A stretch of 64,000 nucleotides of DNA from Salipiger mangrovisoli (GTDB lineage Bacteria > Pseudomonadota > Alphaproteobacteria > Rhodobacterales > Rhodobacteraceae), in contig NZ_JADFFK010000021.1 in the NCBI RefSeq assembly GCF_015223355.1, positions 1 through 64,000 of the forward strand, written 5' to 3'. A program made the translations under genes and the position numbers. Under the pieces are notes generated by a model. The model was not told the DNA's origin. It did not search any database and was given only the letters and a program-made list of their open reading frames with translations. Each line of letters starts with the position of its first letter. The first letter of the stretch is position 1. Below are positions 32,958 through 43,567 of the stretch, piece after piece.

Positions 32958-35900
32958 ATGGCGATGGAAAAGACCTTCAACGCGGCCGAGGCCGAGGCAC
33001 GCATCTACAAGGCGTGGGAAGACAGCGGAGCCTTCAAGGCCGGGGCCAACGCCTCGCGCGATGAAAGCTTCTGCATCATGATCCCGCCGCCGAACGTGAC
33101 CGGCTCGCTGCACATGGGCCACGCGTTCAACAACACCCTTCAGGACATCCTCGTGCGCTGGCACCGGATGCGCGGCTTCGACACGCTCTGGCAGCCGGGA
33201 CAGGACCACGCGGGCATCGCCACGCAGATGGTCGTCGAGCGCGAGCTGGCCAAGGACAAGAACAACGCCACCCGCCGCGAGATGGGCCGCGAGGCCTTCC
33301 TCGAGAAGGTCTGGGAGTGGAAGCAGCAGTCCGGCGGCACGATCATCAACCAGTTGAAGCGCCTCGGCGCCTCCTGCGACTGGTCGCGCAACGCCTTCAC
33401 CATGTCCGGCGCCGAAGGCGCCCCGGCCGGCGAGGAAGGCAACTTCCACGACGCGGTGATCAAGGTCTTCGTCGACATGTACGAGAAGGGCCTGATCTAC
33501 CGCGGCAAGCGGCTGGTGAACTGGGACCCGCATTTCGAGACCGCGATCTCCGACCTCGAGGTCGAGAACATCGAGGTGCCGGGCCACATGTGGCACTTCA
33601 AGTACCCGCTCGCGGGCGGCGAGACCTATACCTACGTCGAGAAGGACGCGGACGGCACCGTGCTCTTCACCGAAGAGCGCGACTATATCTCCATCGCCAC
33701 CACCCGCCCCGAGACCATGCTCGGTGACGGCGCGGTCGCGGTGCACCCGTCCGATGAACGCTACGCCCCGATCGTCGGCAAGCTCTGCGAGATCCCCGTG
33801 GGCCCCAAGGAGCACCGCCGCCTGATCCCGATCATCGTGGACGAATACCCCGATCCGACCTTCGGCTCGGGCGCGGTGAAGATCACCGGCGCGCATGACT
33901 TCAACGACTACGGCGTCGCCAAGCGCGGCGGCATCCCCTGCTACCGGCTGATGGACACCCGCGCGCGCATGCGCGACGACGGCCTGCCCCATGCCGAGGC
34001 CGCGGCGCTTGCGCAGAAGGTGGCGCGCGGCGAGCTGTCGCTGGACGAGCACGAGGCCGACAAGCTGAACCTCGTCCCCGACCACCTGCGCGGGCTGGAC
34101 CGTTTCGAGGCGCGTGAAGCCGTGATCGCCGAGATCACCGCCGAGGGTCTCGCGGTGATGACCGAACCCACCGACCCGCGCCTCGGCGCGGCGGCGGCAA
34201 AGGCACCGCCCGCCCCCGAGGAAGGCGGCGAGGCGCTGGACGAGCCGGCACAATGGGTGCCGCTGGTCGAGGCCAAGCCGATCATGCAGCCCTTCGGCGA
34301 CCGCTCGAAGGTGGTGATCGAGCCGATGCTCAACGACCAGTGGTTCGTCGACACCGCGCAGATCGTCGGCCCGGCGCTCGACGCCGTGCGCGAGGGCCGC
34401 GTGCGGATCATGCCCGAGAGCGGCGAGAAGACCTATTACCACTGGCTCGAGAACATCGAGCCCTGGTGCATCTCGCGCCAGCTCTGGTGGGGCCACCAGA
34501 TCCCGGTCTGGCACACGCCGGGCATGGGCGATGAATGGCGCTCGTTCTGCGCCGCCTCGGAAGATGAGGCGATCGCGCAGATGAAGGCGGTCTTCGGCGA
34601 GGATGCCGAGTTCCTGATCGTCGAGGATGCCGCCGCCGCCGAGGATCACCTCGCCGACCTGCTGTCGCAGGGCACGGATTTTTCCGGCGTCGACCAGCGC
34701 CACCGCGCGCAGGCGATTCCGGTGTTCCGCGATCCCGACGTGCTCGACACGTGGTTCTCCTCGGGTCTCTGGCCGATCGGCACGCTTGGTTGGCCCGAAC
34801 AGACCCCGGAGCTCGGCAAGTACTTCCCGACCTCGGTGCTGGTCACCGGGCAGGACATCCTGTTCTTCTGGGTCGCCCGGATGATGATGATGCAGCTCGC
34901 GGTCGTGGACGAGATCCCCTTCAAGTACGTCTACCTCCACGGGCTCGTGCGCGACGCCAAGGGCAAGAAGATGTCGAAGTCGCTCGGCAACGTCGTCGAC
35001 CCGCTCGAGATCATCGACGAGTACGGCGCCGACGCGCTGCGCTTCACCAATGCCGCCATGGCCTCGCTCGGCGGCGTGCTGAAGCTCGACATGCAGCGCA
35101 TCGCCGGCTACCGCAACTTCGGCACCAAGCTGTGGAACGCCGCCTCCTACGCGCAGATGAACGGCGTGTTCGAGCTGGCCCATAGCGATGCCGTGCCCGA
35201 GGCCACCCTGCCGCTCAACCGCTGGATCAAGGGCGAGGTCGCCAAGACCCGCGAGGCGGTGGACGCGGCGCTGGCCGACTACCGCTTCAACGACGCGGCG
35301 CAGGCGCTCTACGGCTTCGTCTGGGGCACCTTCTGCGACTGGTACCTCGAGTTCACCAAGCCGGTGTTCCACGGCGAGGACGAGGCCGCCAAGGCCGAGA
35401 CCCGCGCCACCTACGCCTGGGCCTTCGACCAGTGCCTGATCCTGCTGCACCCGATCATGCCCTTCGTCACCGAGGAACTCTGGGCGCAGCGCGCACGGCC
35501 GAAGATGCTGATCCACGCCAACTGGCCGACCTACGCCGCAGCCGAGATGGTCGACGCGCAGGCCGACGCCGAGCTGAACTGGGTGATCCGGATGATCGAG
35601 GCGATCCGCTCGGCCCGTGCGCAGATGCACGTGCCCGCCGGCGCCTACGTGCCCTGCGTGGTCAAGGGCCTCAGCCCCGAGGCGCGCGCCGCCTATGCCA
35701 CCAACGAGGCCTTCGTGAAGCGCTACGCGCGGATCGAGGATCTGACCGAGGTCGAGGAAATGCCCAAGGGCACCGCGGCGCTGGCGCTGAGCGGCGGCAC
35801 CTTTGGCCTGCCGCTGGCGGGGATCATCGACGTCGAGGAAGAAAAAGCCCGCCTCGAGAAGGCGCTGCAGAAGCTTGGCAAGGAACTCGGCGGTCTGCGC

Positions 35901-36038
35901 GGTCGCCTGAAGAACCCCAAGTTCGCCGAGAGCGCACCGGAAGAGGTCGTCCAGGAAACCCGCGACAACCTCGCCGCCCGCGAGGAAGAGGAATCCAAGC
36001 TTAAGGAGGCGCTGGCGCGCCTCGCCGAGCTGGGCTGA
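32958..36038 (+). CDS. valS: valyl-tRNA synthetase
   Basis: A 1026-residue class I synthetase. The HIGH motif is in [15 protein letters not shown] (about residue 50). [17 protein letters not shown] and the CP1 editing domain ([29 protein letters not shown]) follow. The KMSKS motif is [10 protein letters not shown] near residue 670. The C-terminal 65 residues form the tRNA-binding coiled coil ([18 protein letters not shown] onwards). It is longer than E. coli ValS because of an insertion near 400-430 ([16 protein letters not shown]), which I believe is usual in this group. It charges tRNA-Val. A strong terminator follows the stop. Confidence 0.98.
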   Translation: MAMEKTFNAAEAEARIYKAWEDSGAFKAGANASRDESFCIMIPPPNVTGSLHMGHAFNNTLQDILVRWHRMRGFDTLWQPGQDHAGIATQMVVERELAKDKNNATRREMGREAFLEKVWEWKQQSGGTIINQLKRLGASCDWSRNAFTMSGAEGAPAGEEGNFHDAVIKVFVDMYEKGLIYRGKRLVNWDPHFETAISDLEVENIEVPGHMWHFKYPLAGGETYTYVEKDADGTVLFTEERDYISIATTRPETMLGDGAVAVHPSDERYAPIVGKLCEIPVGPKEHRRLIPIIVDEYPDPTFGSGAVKITGAHDFNDYGVAKRGGIPCYRLMDTRARMRDDGLPHAEAAALAQKVARGELSLDEHEADKLNLVPDHLRGLDRFEAREAVIAEITAEGLAVMTEPTDPRLGAAAAKAPPAPEEGGEALDEPAQWVPLVEAKPIMQPFGDRSKVVIEPMLNDQWFVDTAQIVGPALDAVREGRVRIMPESGEKTYYHWLENIEPWCISRQLWWGHQIPVWHTPGMGDEWRSFCAASEDEAIAQMKAVFGEDAEFLIVEDAAAAEDHLADLLSQGTDFSGVDQRHRAQAIPVFRDPDVLDTWFSSGLWPIGTLGWPEQTPELGKYFPTSVLVTGQDILFFWVARMMMMQLAVVDEIPFKYVYLHGLVRDAKGKKMSKSLGNVVDPLEIIDEYGADALRFTNAAMASLGGVLKLDMQRIAGYRNFGTKLWNAASYAQMNGVFELAHSDAVPEATLPLNRWIKGEVAKTREAVDAALADYRFNDAAQALYGFVWGTFCDWYLEFTKPVFHGEDEAAKAETRATYAWAFDQCLILLHPIMPFVTEELWAQRARPKMLIHANWPTYAAAEMVDAQADAELNWVIRMIEAIRSARAQMHVPAGAYVPCVVKGLSPEARAAYATNEAFVKRYARIEDLTEVEEMPKGTAALALSGGTFGLPLAGIIDVEEEKARLEKALQKLGKELGGLRGRLKNPKFAESAPEEVVQETRDNLAAREEEESKLKEALARLAELG

Positions 36039-36060
36039 CCGCCCGGGTGAAGAGACAGCA

Positions 36061-36095
36061 AGGCCCGCCCGGAGCGATCCGGGCGGGCCTTTTTC
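36061..36095 (+). terminator. Rho-independent terminator of valS
   Basis: AGGCCCGCCCGGA and TCCGGGCGGGCCT form a 13-bp stem with a GCGA loop, followed by five T. It begins 22 bases after the valS stop. Confidence 0.9.
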
Positions 36096-36144
36096 ATGTC
36101 CGCGCCCTGCCCCGGCACCGCGCGCGTGGCGGGCGCACGGCCGT

Positions 36145-36177
36145 GCGTATTTGAAAAGAGAAGATGCCGGAGGCATC
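36145..36177 (-). terminator. terminator-like hairpin downstream of recN
   Basis: On the minus strand GATGCC-TCC-GGCATC is followed by TTCTCTTTTCAAATACGC. It lies about 90 bases past the recN stop. The tail matches that after mrp (29985-30022). Confidence 0.5.
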
Positions 36178-36193
36178 CAGACGCGGGGAGGCC

Positions 36194-36239
36194 GGGGACC
36201 GCGCGCCGCGCCGTCCCCTTCTTCTCTTTCAAAATACGC
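36194..36239 (+). terminator. second terminator-like hairpin, plus orientation
   Basis: GGGGAC and GTCCCC flank a GC-rich 13-base loop and are followed by TTCTTCTCTTTCAAAATACGC. It is the inverted counterpart of the element at 36145-36177, so the valS/recN gap is closed by a facing pair. Confidence 0.45.
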
Positions 36240-36265
36240 AAAATCCCGGCGTCGCCGCCCGCACG

Positions 36266-37918
36266 TCAGCCGATCAGCAGCGCCCGCGCCGCCGCCCGCG
36301 CCTCGGGGGTGACGGTGTCGCCCGCAAGCATCCGGGCGATCTCGTCCTCGCGCTCGCCCTCGCCGAGCGGGGTGACCGAGGACAGGGTGATGTCATTCTC
36401 CACCCGCTTGGCCACGCGCCAGTGGTGCGCGCCGAGCGCGGCGACCTGCGGCGAGTGGGTGACGACCAGCACCTGCCCGCCCTCGGCCAGCGCCGCGAGT
36501 CGGCGACCCACGGCGGCGGCGGTCGCGCCGCCGACGCCCCGGTCGATCTCGTCGAAGATCATCGTGACCTCGCCGCCCTGCTCTTCCGACAGGCACACCT
36601 TGAGCGCCAGCAGGAAGCGCGAGAGCTCGCCGCCCGAGGCGATCTTGTTCAACGGTCCAGAGGGTGCACCGGGGTTGGTGGCAACGGTGAAGGCCACCGC
36701 GTCACGTCCCTCGGGGCCCTCGGGCGCCTCGGTGACCTCGGTGCGGAAGACCGCGCGCTCCATCTTCAACGGTGCCAGCTCACCCGCCACGGCGGCATCG
36801 AGCCGCGCGGCGGAGGCGCGGCGGGCCTCGGTGAGCGCGGCGGCGGCGGCGTCATAGGCCCGTTCGGTGCGGCGCACCTCGGCGTTCAGCGCGTCCAGTT
36901 CCTCGGCCGAATGGTCCAGTGCCGAGAGCCGCGCCGAAAGCGTCTCGCGGAGCTCGGCCAGTTCATCCGGCAGGACATTGTGCTTGCGCGCGAGGCCGCG
37001 GATGGCAAAGAGCCGCTCCTCGGTGTCCTCCAGCGCGCGGGGGTCGAAATCAAGCAGGTCCAGCGTGTCCTCGACCTCGCGCGCGGCCTCGTCGAGCTCG
37101 GCCATGGCGCGGGTGAGCGCGGCGATCGCCGCGTCGAGCCGGCCCTCGGCGCCCTCTGCAGCGCCCTCGAGCCAGCGCAGCGCATCGGCCATGGCGCCCT
37201 CGGCGCCGTCGTTGCCGAGCGAATGCCCGGCGCGCGCGATGTCGGCGCGGATGCGCTCCGCGGCCTGCATCATGCGACGCTTCTGGTCGAGCTCGGTTTC
37301 CTCGCCCGGCTCCGGCGCGAGCCTGTCGAGCTCGGCCACGGCGTGGCGCAGGAAGTCCTCCTCGGCGCGGACCTCCTCGAGCGCGGCCTCGGCTTCGGCC
37401 AGGCGCTTGCGCGCGCCGCGCTGCTCGGTCCAGGCGCCGCGCGTCGCCGCAAGATCGGCGGCAAGCGCGGCATAGGCGTCGAGGATGTCGCGATGGCCAG
37501 ACGGGTTCAGAAGCCCGCGGTCGTCGTGCTGGCCGTGCAGTTCCACCAGCGTCTCCGACAGGCGCCGCAGCACCTCGCCGCTGGCGCGGCGGTCATTGAT
37601 CCAGGCGGTCTTGCGCCCGTCGGCGCTGTTCACCCGGCGCAGGATCAGCTCGTCCGAGACCGGCAGCCCGGCCTCGTCCAGCACGGCGCGGGCGGCATGA
37701 CCCGCAGAGAGTTCGAAAACGGCGGTGACCTCGCCCTGCGCTGCCCCGGCCCGCACCAGCTCGGCACGGCCGCGCCAGCCGAGCACGAAGCCGAGGCTGT
37801 CGAGCAGGATGGACTTGCCCGCCCCGGTCTCGCCGGTGAGCACGTTGAGGCCCGGCTGGAAGTTCAGGTCCAGCCGGTCGATGATGAGAAGATCGCGGAT
37901 TTCAAGCGCTCGGAGCAT
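36266..37918 (-). CDS. recN: DNA repair protein RecN
   Basis: A 550-residue SMC-like ATPase. The N-terminus is LRALEIRDLLIIDRLDLNF with Walker A GETGAGKS near residues 29-36. The NxxxVxQxD-type region is replaced by LHGQHDDRGLLNPSGH (Q-loop region). A long coiled-coil stretch fills residues 150-370. The signature is in IASGGELSRFLLALKV and Walker B in VTMIFDEIDRGVGG. It acts in recombinational repair of double-strand breaks. It is 27 bases downstream of bamD on the same strand, probably the last gene of that unit, and convergent with valS. Confidence 0.97.
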   Translation of the reverse strand: MLRALEIRDLLIIDRLDLNFQPGLNVLTGETGAGKSILLDSLGFVLGWRGRAELVRAGAAQGEVTAVFELSAGHAARAVLDEAGLPVSDELILRRVNSADGRKTAWINDRRASGEVLRRLSETLVELHGQHDDRGLLNPSGHRDILDAYAALAADLAATRGAWTEQRGARKRLAEAEAALEEVRAEEDFLRHAVAELDRLAPEPGEETELDQKRRMMQAAERIRADIARAGHSLGNDGAEGAMADALRWLEGAAEGAEGRLDAAIAALTRAMAELDEAAREVEDTLDLLDFDPRALEDTEERLFAIRGLARKHNVLPDELAELRETLSARLSALDHSAEELDALNAEVRRTERAYDAAAAALTEARRASAARLDAAVAGELAPLKMERAVFRTEVTEAPEGPEGRDAVAFTVATNPGAPSGPLNKIASGGELSRFLLALKVCLSEEQGGEVTMIFDEIDRGVGGATAAAVGRRLAALAEGGQVLVVTHSPQVAALGAHHWRVAKRVENDITLSSVTPLGEGEREDEIARMLAGDTVTPEARAAARALLIG

Positions 37919-37945
37919 CCATTCAGGCGGGCGAGCCGCTCTCCC

Positions 37946-38800
37946 TCAGATCCACTGGCCCTTGATCATCTGGCGGTACACCTGCGCCAGCCAGCTGTCG
38001 CCGGCGGCCTCCAGTTCCAGGCCGCGGCCGGTGAGCAGCTTGTAGCTGTCCTCGTACCATTGCGTGCCGCGGTAGTTGTACCCGAGGATCGCCCCGGCGC
38101 TCTGCGCCTCCTGCACAAGCCCCAGCGAGAGATAGGCCTCGACCAGGCGGTGCAGCGCTTCGGCGGTGTGGGTGGTGGTCTGGAAGTCCTCGACCACGAC
38201 GCGGAATCGGCTGATCGCCGCGCCGTAATTCTCGCGCTTGAGATAGTACCGGCCGATTTCCATTTCCTTCGCCGCGAGGTGGTCGAAGGCGAGGTCGAAC
38301 TTCAGGATCGAGCTGCGCGCGTATTCGCTGTCGGGATAGCGTTCGATCACCGTGCGCAGCGCCTGCAGCGCCTGGAAGGTCAGCCCCTGGTCGCGGCCGA
38401 CTTCCTCGATCTGGTCATAATACGACAGCGCCAGAAGATACTGCGCGTAGGCGGCATCCTCGTCGCTGGGGTAGAAGTCGATGTAGCGCTGCGCCGCCGA
38501 GCGGGAATTCTCGTAGTCCTTCGCCCGGTGATAGCTGTAGGCCTGCATGATCAGCGCCCGCTTCGCCCAGTCCGAATAGGGGTAGAGACGCTCGACCTCG
38601 CCGAAGTAGAAGGCCGCGCGCTCCGCGTCGCTGCGCTCCATCTCGAATTCGCCGCGCTCGTAGATCTGCTCCGCGGTGAAGTTCTCGATCGGAACCCCAC
38701 CGGGCCCTGTTCCGGGCTGTTCCTGTGCCGAACAGCCGGCCAGGAGAATCGCGGAGAAAGCCGCCCCGATCACTGCATTACGCGATCTGCCGCCTGCCAT
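37946..38800 (-). CDS. bamD: outer membrane assembly lipoprotein BamD
   Basis: A 284-residue TPR lipoprotein. The signal peptide ends in the lipobox ILLAGC with Cys23 as the lipidated residue. TPR-like repeats follow from residue 45, such as TAEQIYERGEFEMERSDAE, FGEVERLYPYSDWAKRAL, AQRYIDFYPSDEDAAYAQYL and ALRTVIERYPDSEYA. It is part of the BAM complex that inserts beta-barrel proteins in the outer membrane. It lies between lpxC and recN on the same strand. Confidence 0.96.
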   Translation of the reverse strand: MAGGRSRNAVIGAAFSAILLAGCSAQEQPGTGPGGVPIENFTAEQIYERGEFEMERSDAERAAFYFGEVERLYPYSDWAKRALIMQAYSYHRAKDYENSRSAAQRYIDFYPSDEDAAYAQYLLALSYYDQIEEVGRDQGLTFQALQALRTVIERYPDSEYARSSILKFDLAFDHLAAKEMEIGRYYLKRENYGAAISRFRVVVEDFQTTTHTAEALHRLVEAYLSLGLVQEAQSAGAILGYNYRGTQWYEDSYKLLTGRGLELEAAGDSWLAQVYRQMIKGQWI

Positions 38801-38913
38801 GCCCGACTTACCTCACATTCCTTGCCAAGCCCCCTACGGGGCCTTGGCTCGGTCCTAGCACAGAAATTTCCGGGGCAAAACGCCTTAACGGCGATTTGAG
38901 CGGCGCGGCGCTG

Positions 38914-39843
38914 TCAGGCAACCGCGGGGATCTCGTCGCGTTCGACGCCAGCGCCGGGAAGGCGCGCGGACATCTGCGCGTCGCAGACGGTCAGGCGATA
39001 GGCATCGGGATCCGCAAACAGCGCGTGAAGCAGCTTGTTGGTGATCGCATGCCCGGCCTTGAAGCCGGTGTAATGCCCGAGAATCGGTGCACCGGCGGTA
39101 TAGAGATCGCCAAGCGCGTCGAGCATCTTGTGGCGCACCGCCTCGTCGGCGTGGCGCAGGCCGCCCGGCGAGAGCACCTTGGCGCCATCGACAACCACGG
39201 CATTCTCGTAGGTGCCGCCGAGGGCGAGGCCATTGGCCTGCATCGCATCGACATCCGCCTGGCGGCAGAAGGTACGACTGTCGCAGAGCTCGCGCACGAA
39301 GGAGCCGTTGCCAAGGTCGATCGACTTGTCCTGGGTGCCAATCGCGGCATCGGCGAAATCGATGTGGAACTCCATCGTGGTGCCCTGCCCCGGCGACAGC
39401 CGGGCCCAGCCGCCGGGGGTCTGCACCTCGACGGTTTTCAGCACCTCGATGGCGCGCACGGGCGCGCGAAGTTCGCGCACGCCGCGGGCCAGGATCGCGC
39501 GCACGAAGGGCGCGGCAGAGCCGTCGACGATCGGAACCTCGGGGCCATCGATCTCGATCAGCGCGTTGTGGATGCCGCAGCCGGCGAGCGCGGCCATCAC
39601 GTGCTCGATGGTCGAGACGGAAACACCTGCGCGGTTCTTGATGAGGGTGCAGAGCGGCGAGATCTCGACCGCATCGAAGCGGGCGGGAACGAGAGCGTCA
39701 CCGATTTCGATGTCCGTGCGCTTGAACCAGATACCGTGCTCGGCAGCAGCCGGGCGAATGGTCATCCGGACAGGCGCGCCGGAATGAAGGCCCACGCCCT
39801 GGAAGCTCACTGCACTGCGGATCGTCGTTTGCACTTTGGTCAC
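38914..39843 (-). CDS. lpxC: UDP-3-O-acyl-N-acetylglucosamine deacetylase
   Basis: A 309-residue zinc amidase. The opening TTIRSAVSFQGVGLHSG is typical. The zinc ligands are His81 (STIEHVMAAL), His238 and Asp242 (RHKMLDALGDLYTAG), which coincide with the E. coli numbering. FKAGHAITNKLL near the C-terminus supplies the catalytic His. It carries out the committed step of lipid A synthesis. It follows ftsZ with a terminator between, so it likely has its own promoter in 39844-40007. The last residues lack the E. coli C-terminal extension tied to FtsH degradation. Confidence 0.97.
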   Translation of the reverse strand: MTKVQTTIRSAVSFQGVGLHSGAPVRMTIRPAAAEHGIWFKRTDIEIGDALVPARFDAVEISPLCTLIKNRAGVSVSTIEHVMAALAGCGIHNALIEIDGPEVPIVDGSAAPFVRAILARGVRELRAPVRAIEVLKTVEVQTPGGWARLSPGQGTTMEFHIDFADAAIGTQDKSIDLGNGSFVRELCDSRTFCRQADVDAMQANGLALGGTYENAVVVDGAKVLSPGGLRHADEAVRHKMLDALGDLYTAGAPILGHYTGFKAGHAITNKLLHALFADPDAYRLTVCDAQMSARLPGAGVERDEIPAVA

Positions 39844-40007
39844 CTTTGATTGGAGCGCCCCTCCCCACTGGCGCGCACCTTTGCTGCAAGGGAGATACTC
39901 ACAGGGGGCGAAAGTCTCAAATCAAGTATTGCAACGAAGTGAAACATGCGGGTTTCCTAATGGGCGAAAGCCCGCTCCCCATCCAGATCTCCACCGTAAA
40001 TAACTGT

Positions 40008-40042
40008 AAAATAAAGAAAAACGCCCACTCTTGCGAGCGGGC
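40008..40042 (-). terminator. Rho-independent terminator of ftsZ
   Basis: On the minus strand GCCCGCTC-GCAA-GAGTGGGC (8 bp including one G-T pair, tetraloop) is followed by GTTTTTCTTTATTT. It lies about 60 bases past the ftsZ stop and separates the dcw genes from lpxC. Confidence 0.8.
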
Positions 40043-40101
40043 TTTTCGGCGTTTGGGGCTTAAATTATGACCCCCGCGCGAGACCGCACGGGGGAAAACC
40101 G

Positions 40102-41751
40102 TCAGTTGGCCTGGCGGCGCAGGAAGGCCGGGATTTCGATCCGATCCTGCTCGGGGGCTTCTTCCGGAGCCGGAGCCGGGGCCGGACGCTGGGCCTGCAT
40201 CGGCGGCTGGCGGCGGGCCTGCGGCGCGGCCGGTGCGGCCGGTTGCGGCTGTTGCTGCTCGTGGCCGTGGTGACCATTGCCGGTCATCCGATTGATCAGC
40301 GAGTTGATCCCGAAGCGCGGCTTCTCGGCTTCCGGCGCACGCTGCGGTTCGGACTGCGGGCGCGCCGCGGCGGCCTGACCCGGACGGTTGTTGCGCGCGG
40401 CCGCGGCCTGCAGGCGCTTCATCGTGTCGGCCGAGGGCTGGCCAGGAGCGCGCGGGGCCACGAAGGTGTCGGGCGCGGCATCCAGAGACGCAGGTTCGGG
40501 GTGACGCTGCACCGGCTGCGGGCGGTAAGCGGGCGGCGGCAGACCGTCTTCGGTCTCGACCACTTCCTGCTCGAAGCCCTGCGCATGGCCGGGCATCTCG
40601 CCGAAGAGCGAGGGCTCTTCCTCTTCGTAGGTCGCCTGGGCAGCCACCGGAGCAGGCTGCGCTGCCGGCTGTGCCGCGACAGGCTGCTGTGGCGCGGGTG
40701 CGACCGGGGCGGCCTGCTCTGCCGGCTGCTGCGCCAGAGGCTGTGCCAGCGGACGGCGCGGCACGGGGATTTCCAAATGCGAGGACGAAGCGTCGATGCC
40801 GGTCGCCACAACCGAGACGCGCATCCGGCCTTCCATCGTGTCGTCGAGCGTCGAGCCGACGATGATGTTGGCGTCCGCGTCCACTTCCTCGCGGATGCGG
40901 TTGGCGGCCTCGTCGAGTTCGAACAGGGTCAGATCGTGGCCACCAGTGATGTTGATCAGGACGCCCTTGGCGCCCTTGAGGCTGATCTCGTCAAGCAGCG
41001 GGTTCGCGATGGCCTTTTCGGCCGCCTGGATGGCGCGGTCTTCGCCGTCCGCCTCGCCGGTGCCCATCATGGCCTTGCCCATCTCGTCCATCACGGCGCG
41101 CACGTCCGCGAAGTCGAGGTTGATCAGGCCCGGACGGACCATCAGGTCGGTCACGCCCTTGACGCCTTGGTAGAGCACGTCGTCCGCGAGGCTGAAGGCC
41201 TCGGTGAAGGTGGTCTTCTCGTTGGCCAGGCGGAACAGGTTCTGGTTCGGAATGATGATCAGCGTGTCCACGACCTTCTGCAGGTGCTCGACGCCATCTT
41301 CCGCCTGGCGCATGCGCTTGGCGCCTTCGAACTGGAAGGGCTTGGTCACCACGCCGACGGTCAGCACACCCAGCTCACGCGCGGCCTGCGCGATGATCGG
41401 GGCCGCGCCGGTGCCGGTGCCGCCACCCATGCCGGCGGTGATGAAGCACATGTGCGCACCCGCGAGGTGATCGACGATCTGCTCGATGCTCTCCTCGGCA
41501 GCGGCCGAGCCCACCGACGGGCGGGCGCCCGCGCCGAGGCCCTCGGTCACCTTCACGCCAAGCTGGACCTTGGCGGTCGACAGGCTCTGCTGCAGCGCCT
41601 GCGCGTCGGTGTTGGCAACCACGAAGTCCACGCCTTCGAGTTGCTTGGTGATCATGTTGTTGACTGCGTTGCCACCAGCGCCGCCGACGCCGAATACGGT
41701 GATCCGGGGCTTCAGCTCTTCCTGGCCGGGCATCGAGAGATTGAGTGCCAT
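40102..41751 (-). CDS. ftsZ: cell division protein FtsZ
   Basis: A 549-residue tubulin-like GTPase. The globular core covers residues 12-320: [18 protein letters not shown], the tubulin signature [12 protein letters not shown] near 105 and the T7-loop [14 protein letters not shown] long Pro/Gln/Ala-rich linker (about 325-505) follows, as in other Rhodobacteraceae. The C-terminal conserved peptide is [12 protein letters not shown], which binds FtsA and other partners. It forms the Z ring at midcell. It is separated from ftsA by 484 bases, so a separate ftsZ promoter is likely. Confidence 0.98.
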   Translation of the reverse strand: MALNLSMPGQEELKPRITVFGVGGAGGNAVNNMITKQLEGVDFVVANTDAQALQQSLSTAKVQLGVKVTEGLGAGARPSVGSAAAEESIEQIVDHLAGAHMCFITAGMGGGTGTGAAPIIAQAARELGVLTVGVVTKPFQFEGAKRMRQAEDGVEHLQKVVDTLIIIPNQNLFRLANEKTTFTEAFSLADDVLYQGVKGVTDLMVRPGLINLDFADVRAVMDEMGKAMMGTGEADGEDRAIQAAEKAIANPLLDEISLKGAKGVLINITGGHDLTLFELDEAANRIREEVDADANIIVGSTLDDTMEGRMRVSVVATGIDASSSHLEIPVPRRPLAQPLAQQPAEQAAPVAPAPQQPVAAQPAAQPAPVAAQATYEEEEPSLFGEMPGHAQGFEQEVVETEDGLPPPAYRPQPVQRHPEPASLDAAPDTFVAPRAPGQPSADTMKRLQAAAARNNRPGQAAAARPQSEPQRAPEAEKPRFGINSLINRMTGNGHHGHEQQQPQPAAPAAPQARRQPPMQAQRPAPAPAPEEAPEQDRIEIPAFLRRQAN

Positions 41752-42235
41752 GTGATGTTCCGCCTGTCGTTTATGACTTGTTTCGCGCCTGTCCTGCGCC
41801 TTGGGTCAATTATTACCGAGATCCTAGGGCTTGGTCACGTAAAAAACACAGATCCACCACGAAATATGGCTTTTGGATTGACTATCCGCGCGAGATTTCG
41901 CCCGTTTCTACCAAGTCTTGCGTGCGCAGCCAGTGACAGCACAACAAGACCCGAGAACGGCCTCCGTTCGCAGCGGCCGAATCCGAATCTCTTTAACTAT
42001 GTGCGGAGATGCCTGCTCGCCTCTCCTTGCCCGCGTCTGGCGCGCGGGTTTCCATCCCACTTATCAAATCCGGTGCAGCACGTCACCCCGAACTCTTCGT
42101 GAACAGCGTGAAAAGCCCCCAAGGGCCAGCGACTTGCCACGCGCCACGACGGCACGCGGCACGCGCAGCCTGCCCGTCAGCGCCGGGGGGATCAGGTCAG
42201 CGGCGCGCCGCCCCTGCCCCATCCGGCAGGCAAGC
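41752..42235. other. ftsA-ftsZ intergenic region with probable ftsZ promoter
   Basis: No protein-coding frame is convincing here. The part near ftsZ is AT-richer (41800-41890). Two GAATC sites lie six bases apart at 41979-41989; GANTC is the CcrM methylation target in alphaproteobacteria. I could not fix a -35/-10 pair with confidence. Confidence 0.4.
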
Positions 42236-43567
42236 TCACCAGTTGTCGCGGAACCACTTCACTGCTTTCATGATCGACTTCGACGAGTAGCGCTCGATCG
42301 GGATCTCGAAGTCCCACCACTCATCCTGCGGATGCGCCGCGAAGAGGCACATGCCCACCGCCGAGGCAAAGCCCGGCCCGGTCACCGCCTGCGGCAGCCC
42401 GTGCACGCGCATCGGGCGGCCCAGGCGCACCTGGCTGCCGAGGATGCGGCTCGCGAGCCCGTCGAGGCCCGGGATCTGGCTGGCCGCGCCGGTCAGCACG
42501 ATCTGCTGGCTCGGCAGGTGCTCGAAGCCCGCCGCGTCGAGGCAGGCGCGCACCTCCTCGAGGATCTCCTCGACCCGCGGCCGCATGATGCCGATCAGCT
42601 CGGCGCGGCTGACCTGGCGCCGGTCGTGGTGCCAGTCGCCGGTGTCGCCCGAGATCTCGATCATCTCGCGGTCGTCCATGCCGGTCGCATGCACCCCGCC
42701 GTAGAAGGTCTTGATCCGCTCGGCCATCGCCATGGGGATCTGCAGACCCATCGAGATGTCGCCGGTGACGTGATCGCCGCCCATGGGCACCGCGTCGCCG
42801 TAGATCATGTGCTTCTTCATGAAGATCGACACGCCGGTGGCGCCGCCCCCCATGTCGATGCAGGCCGCGCCCAGCTCCTGCTCATCCTCGACCAGAGCCG
42901 CAACGCCCGACACATAGGCCGAGCTGGCGATGCCCGCGAGCTCGAGATCGCAACGCTTGACGCAATGGGCAAGGTTCTGGATCGCCTGCGCGTTCACCGT
43001 CAGCATGTGCATGTCGCAGGTCAGCTCGCGGCCGATCTGGCCCCGCGGATCGCTGAGGCCCGAGCGGTGGTCGAGCGCGAAGTTCACCGGCTGCGCGTGC
43101 AGCACCTCGCGGCCGTTGCCGACGTCGGGAACATCGCAGGCCGAGAGCACCCGCGCCACGTCCTGTTCGGTCACCATCGATCCCTCGATGCTCACCTTGC
43201 CATCAAGGCCGTAGCTGCGCGGCTCTGCGCCGGAGAAGCAGGCGATGACATGGTCGACCCGGATGCCCGCCATCTTCTGCGCCGCCTGCACCGCGGTGCG
43301 GATCGCGCGCTCGGTCTCGGTCATCGCGGCGATCTCGCCGAAGCGCACCCCGCGCGATCGCGTGGTCGCCGCGCCGATCACCCGAAAGCCGGCCTGACCG
43401 GCCAGCGAGCCGACGCCGCTGTCGGTGCCGCGCTCGGTGCCGTCGAACCGCAGCACCAGGCAGGCGATCTTCGAGCTGCCGACGTCAAGGACCGCGACCA
43501 CCCCGCGCTGCATCGCCGCCTTGCGCATGTTGCGCATCGCACGCTGGGACTCGTAAAGCTCGAACAT
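42236..43567 (-). CDS. ftsA: cell division protein FtsA
   Basis: A 443-residue actin-like ATPase. VVAVLDVGSSKIACLVLR is the phosphate-1 region, followed by GVRFGEIAAMTETERAIR. The second phosphate region is ACIDMGGGATGVSIF and the adenosine motif is IVLTGAASQIPGLDGLASRIL. The C-terminal peptide SIMKAVKWFRDNW is the amphipathic membrane-targeting helix. It tethers FtsZ to the membrane. The start is the ATG at 43567, which overlaps the ftsQ stop by one base (TAATG). Confidence 0.97.
   Translation of the reverse strand: MFELYESQRAMRNMRKAAMQRGVVAVLDVGSSKIACLVLRFDGTERGTDSGVGSLAGQAGFRVIGAATTRSRGVRFGEIAAMTETERAIRTAVQAAQKMAGIRVDHVIACFSGAEPRSYGLDGKVSIEGSMVTEQDVARVLSACDVPDVGNGREVLHAQPVNFALDHRSGLSDPRGQIGRELTCDMHMLTVNAQAIQNLAHCVKRCDLELAGIASSAYVSGVAALVEDEQELGAACIDMGGGATGVSIFMKKHMIYGDAVPMGGDHVTGDISMGLQIPMAMAERIKTFYGGVHATGMDDREMIEISGDTGDWHHDRRQVSRAELIGIMRPRVEEILEEVRACLDAAGFEHLPSQQIVLTGAASQIPGLDGLASRILGSQVRLGRPMRVHGLPQAVTGPGFASAVGMCLFAAHPQDEWWDFEIPIERYSSKSIMKAVKWFRDNW

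Noticed and set aside
32775-36176. 1133-codon frame antisense to valS
   Set aside because: ValS is certain over the same stretch; the antisense frame is a by-product of GC-rich codon use (low-complexity Gly, Val, Leu, His).
38824-38848. GCCAAG hairpin between bamD and lpxC as a terminator
   Set aside because: The stem has a bulge and there is no T tail; it could be a weak pause or nothing.
36164-38899. 911-codon frame antisense to recN and bamD
   Set aside because: Both minus-strand genes are certain; the plus frame runs through two genes and a gap without protein character.
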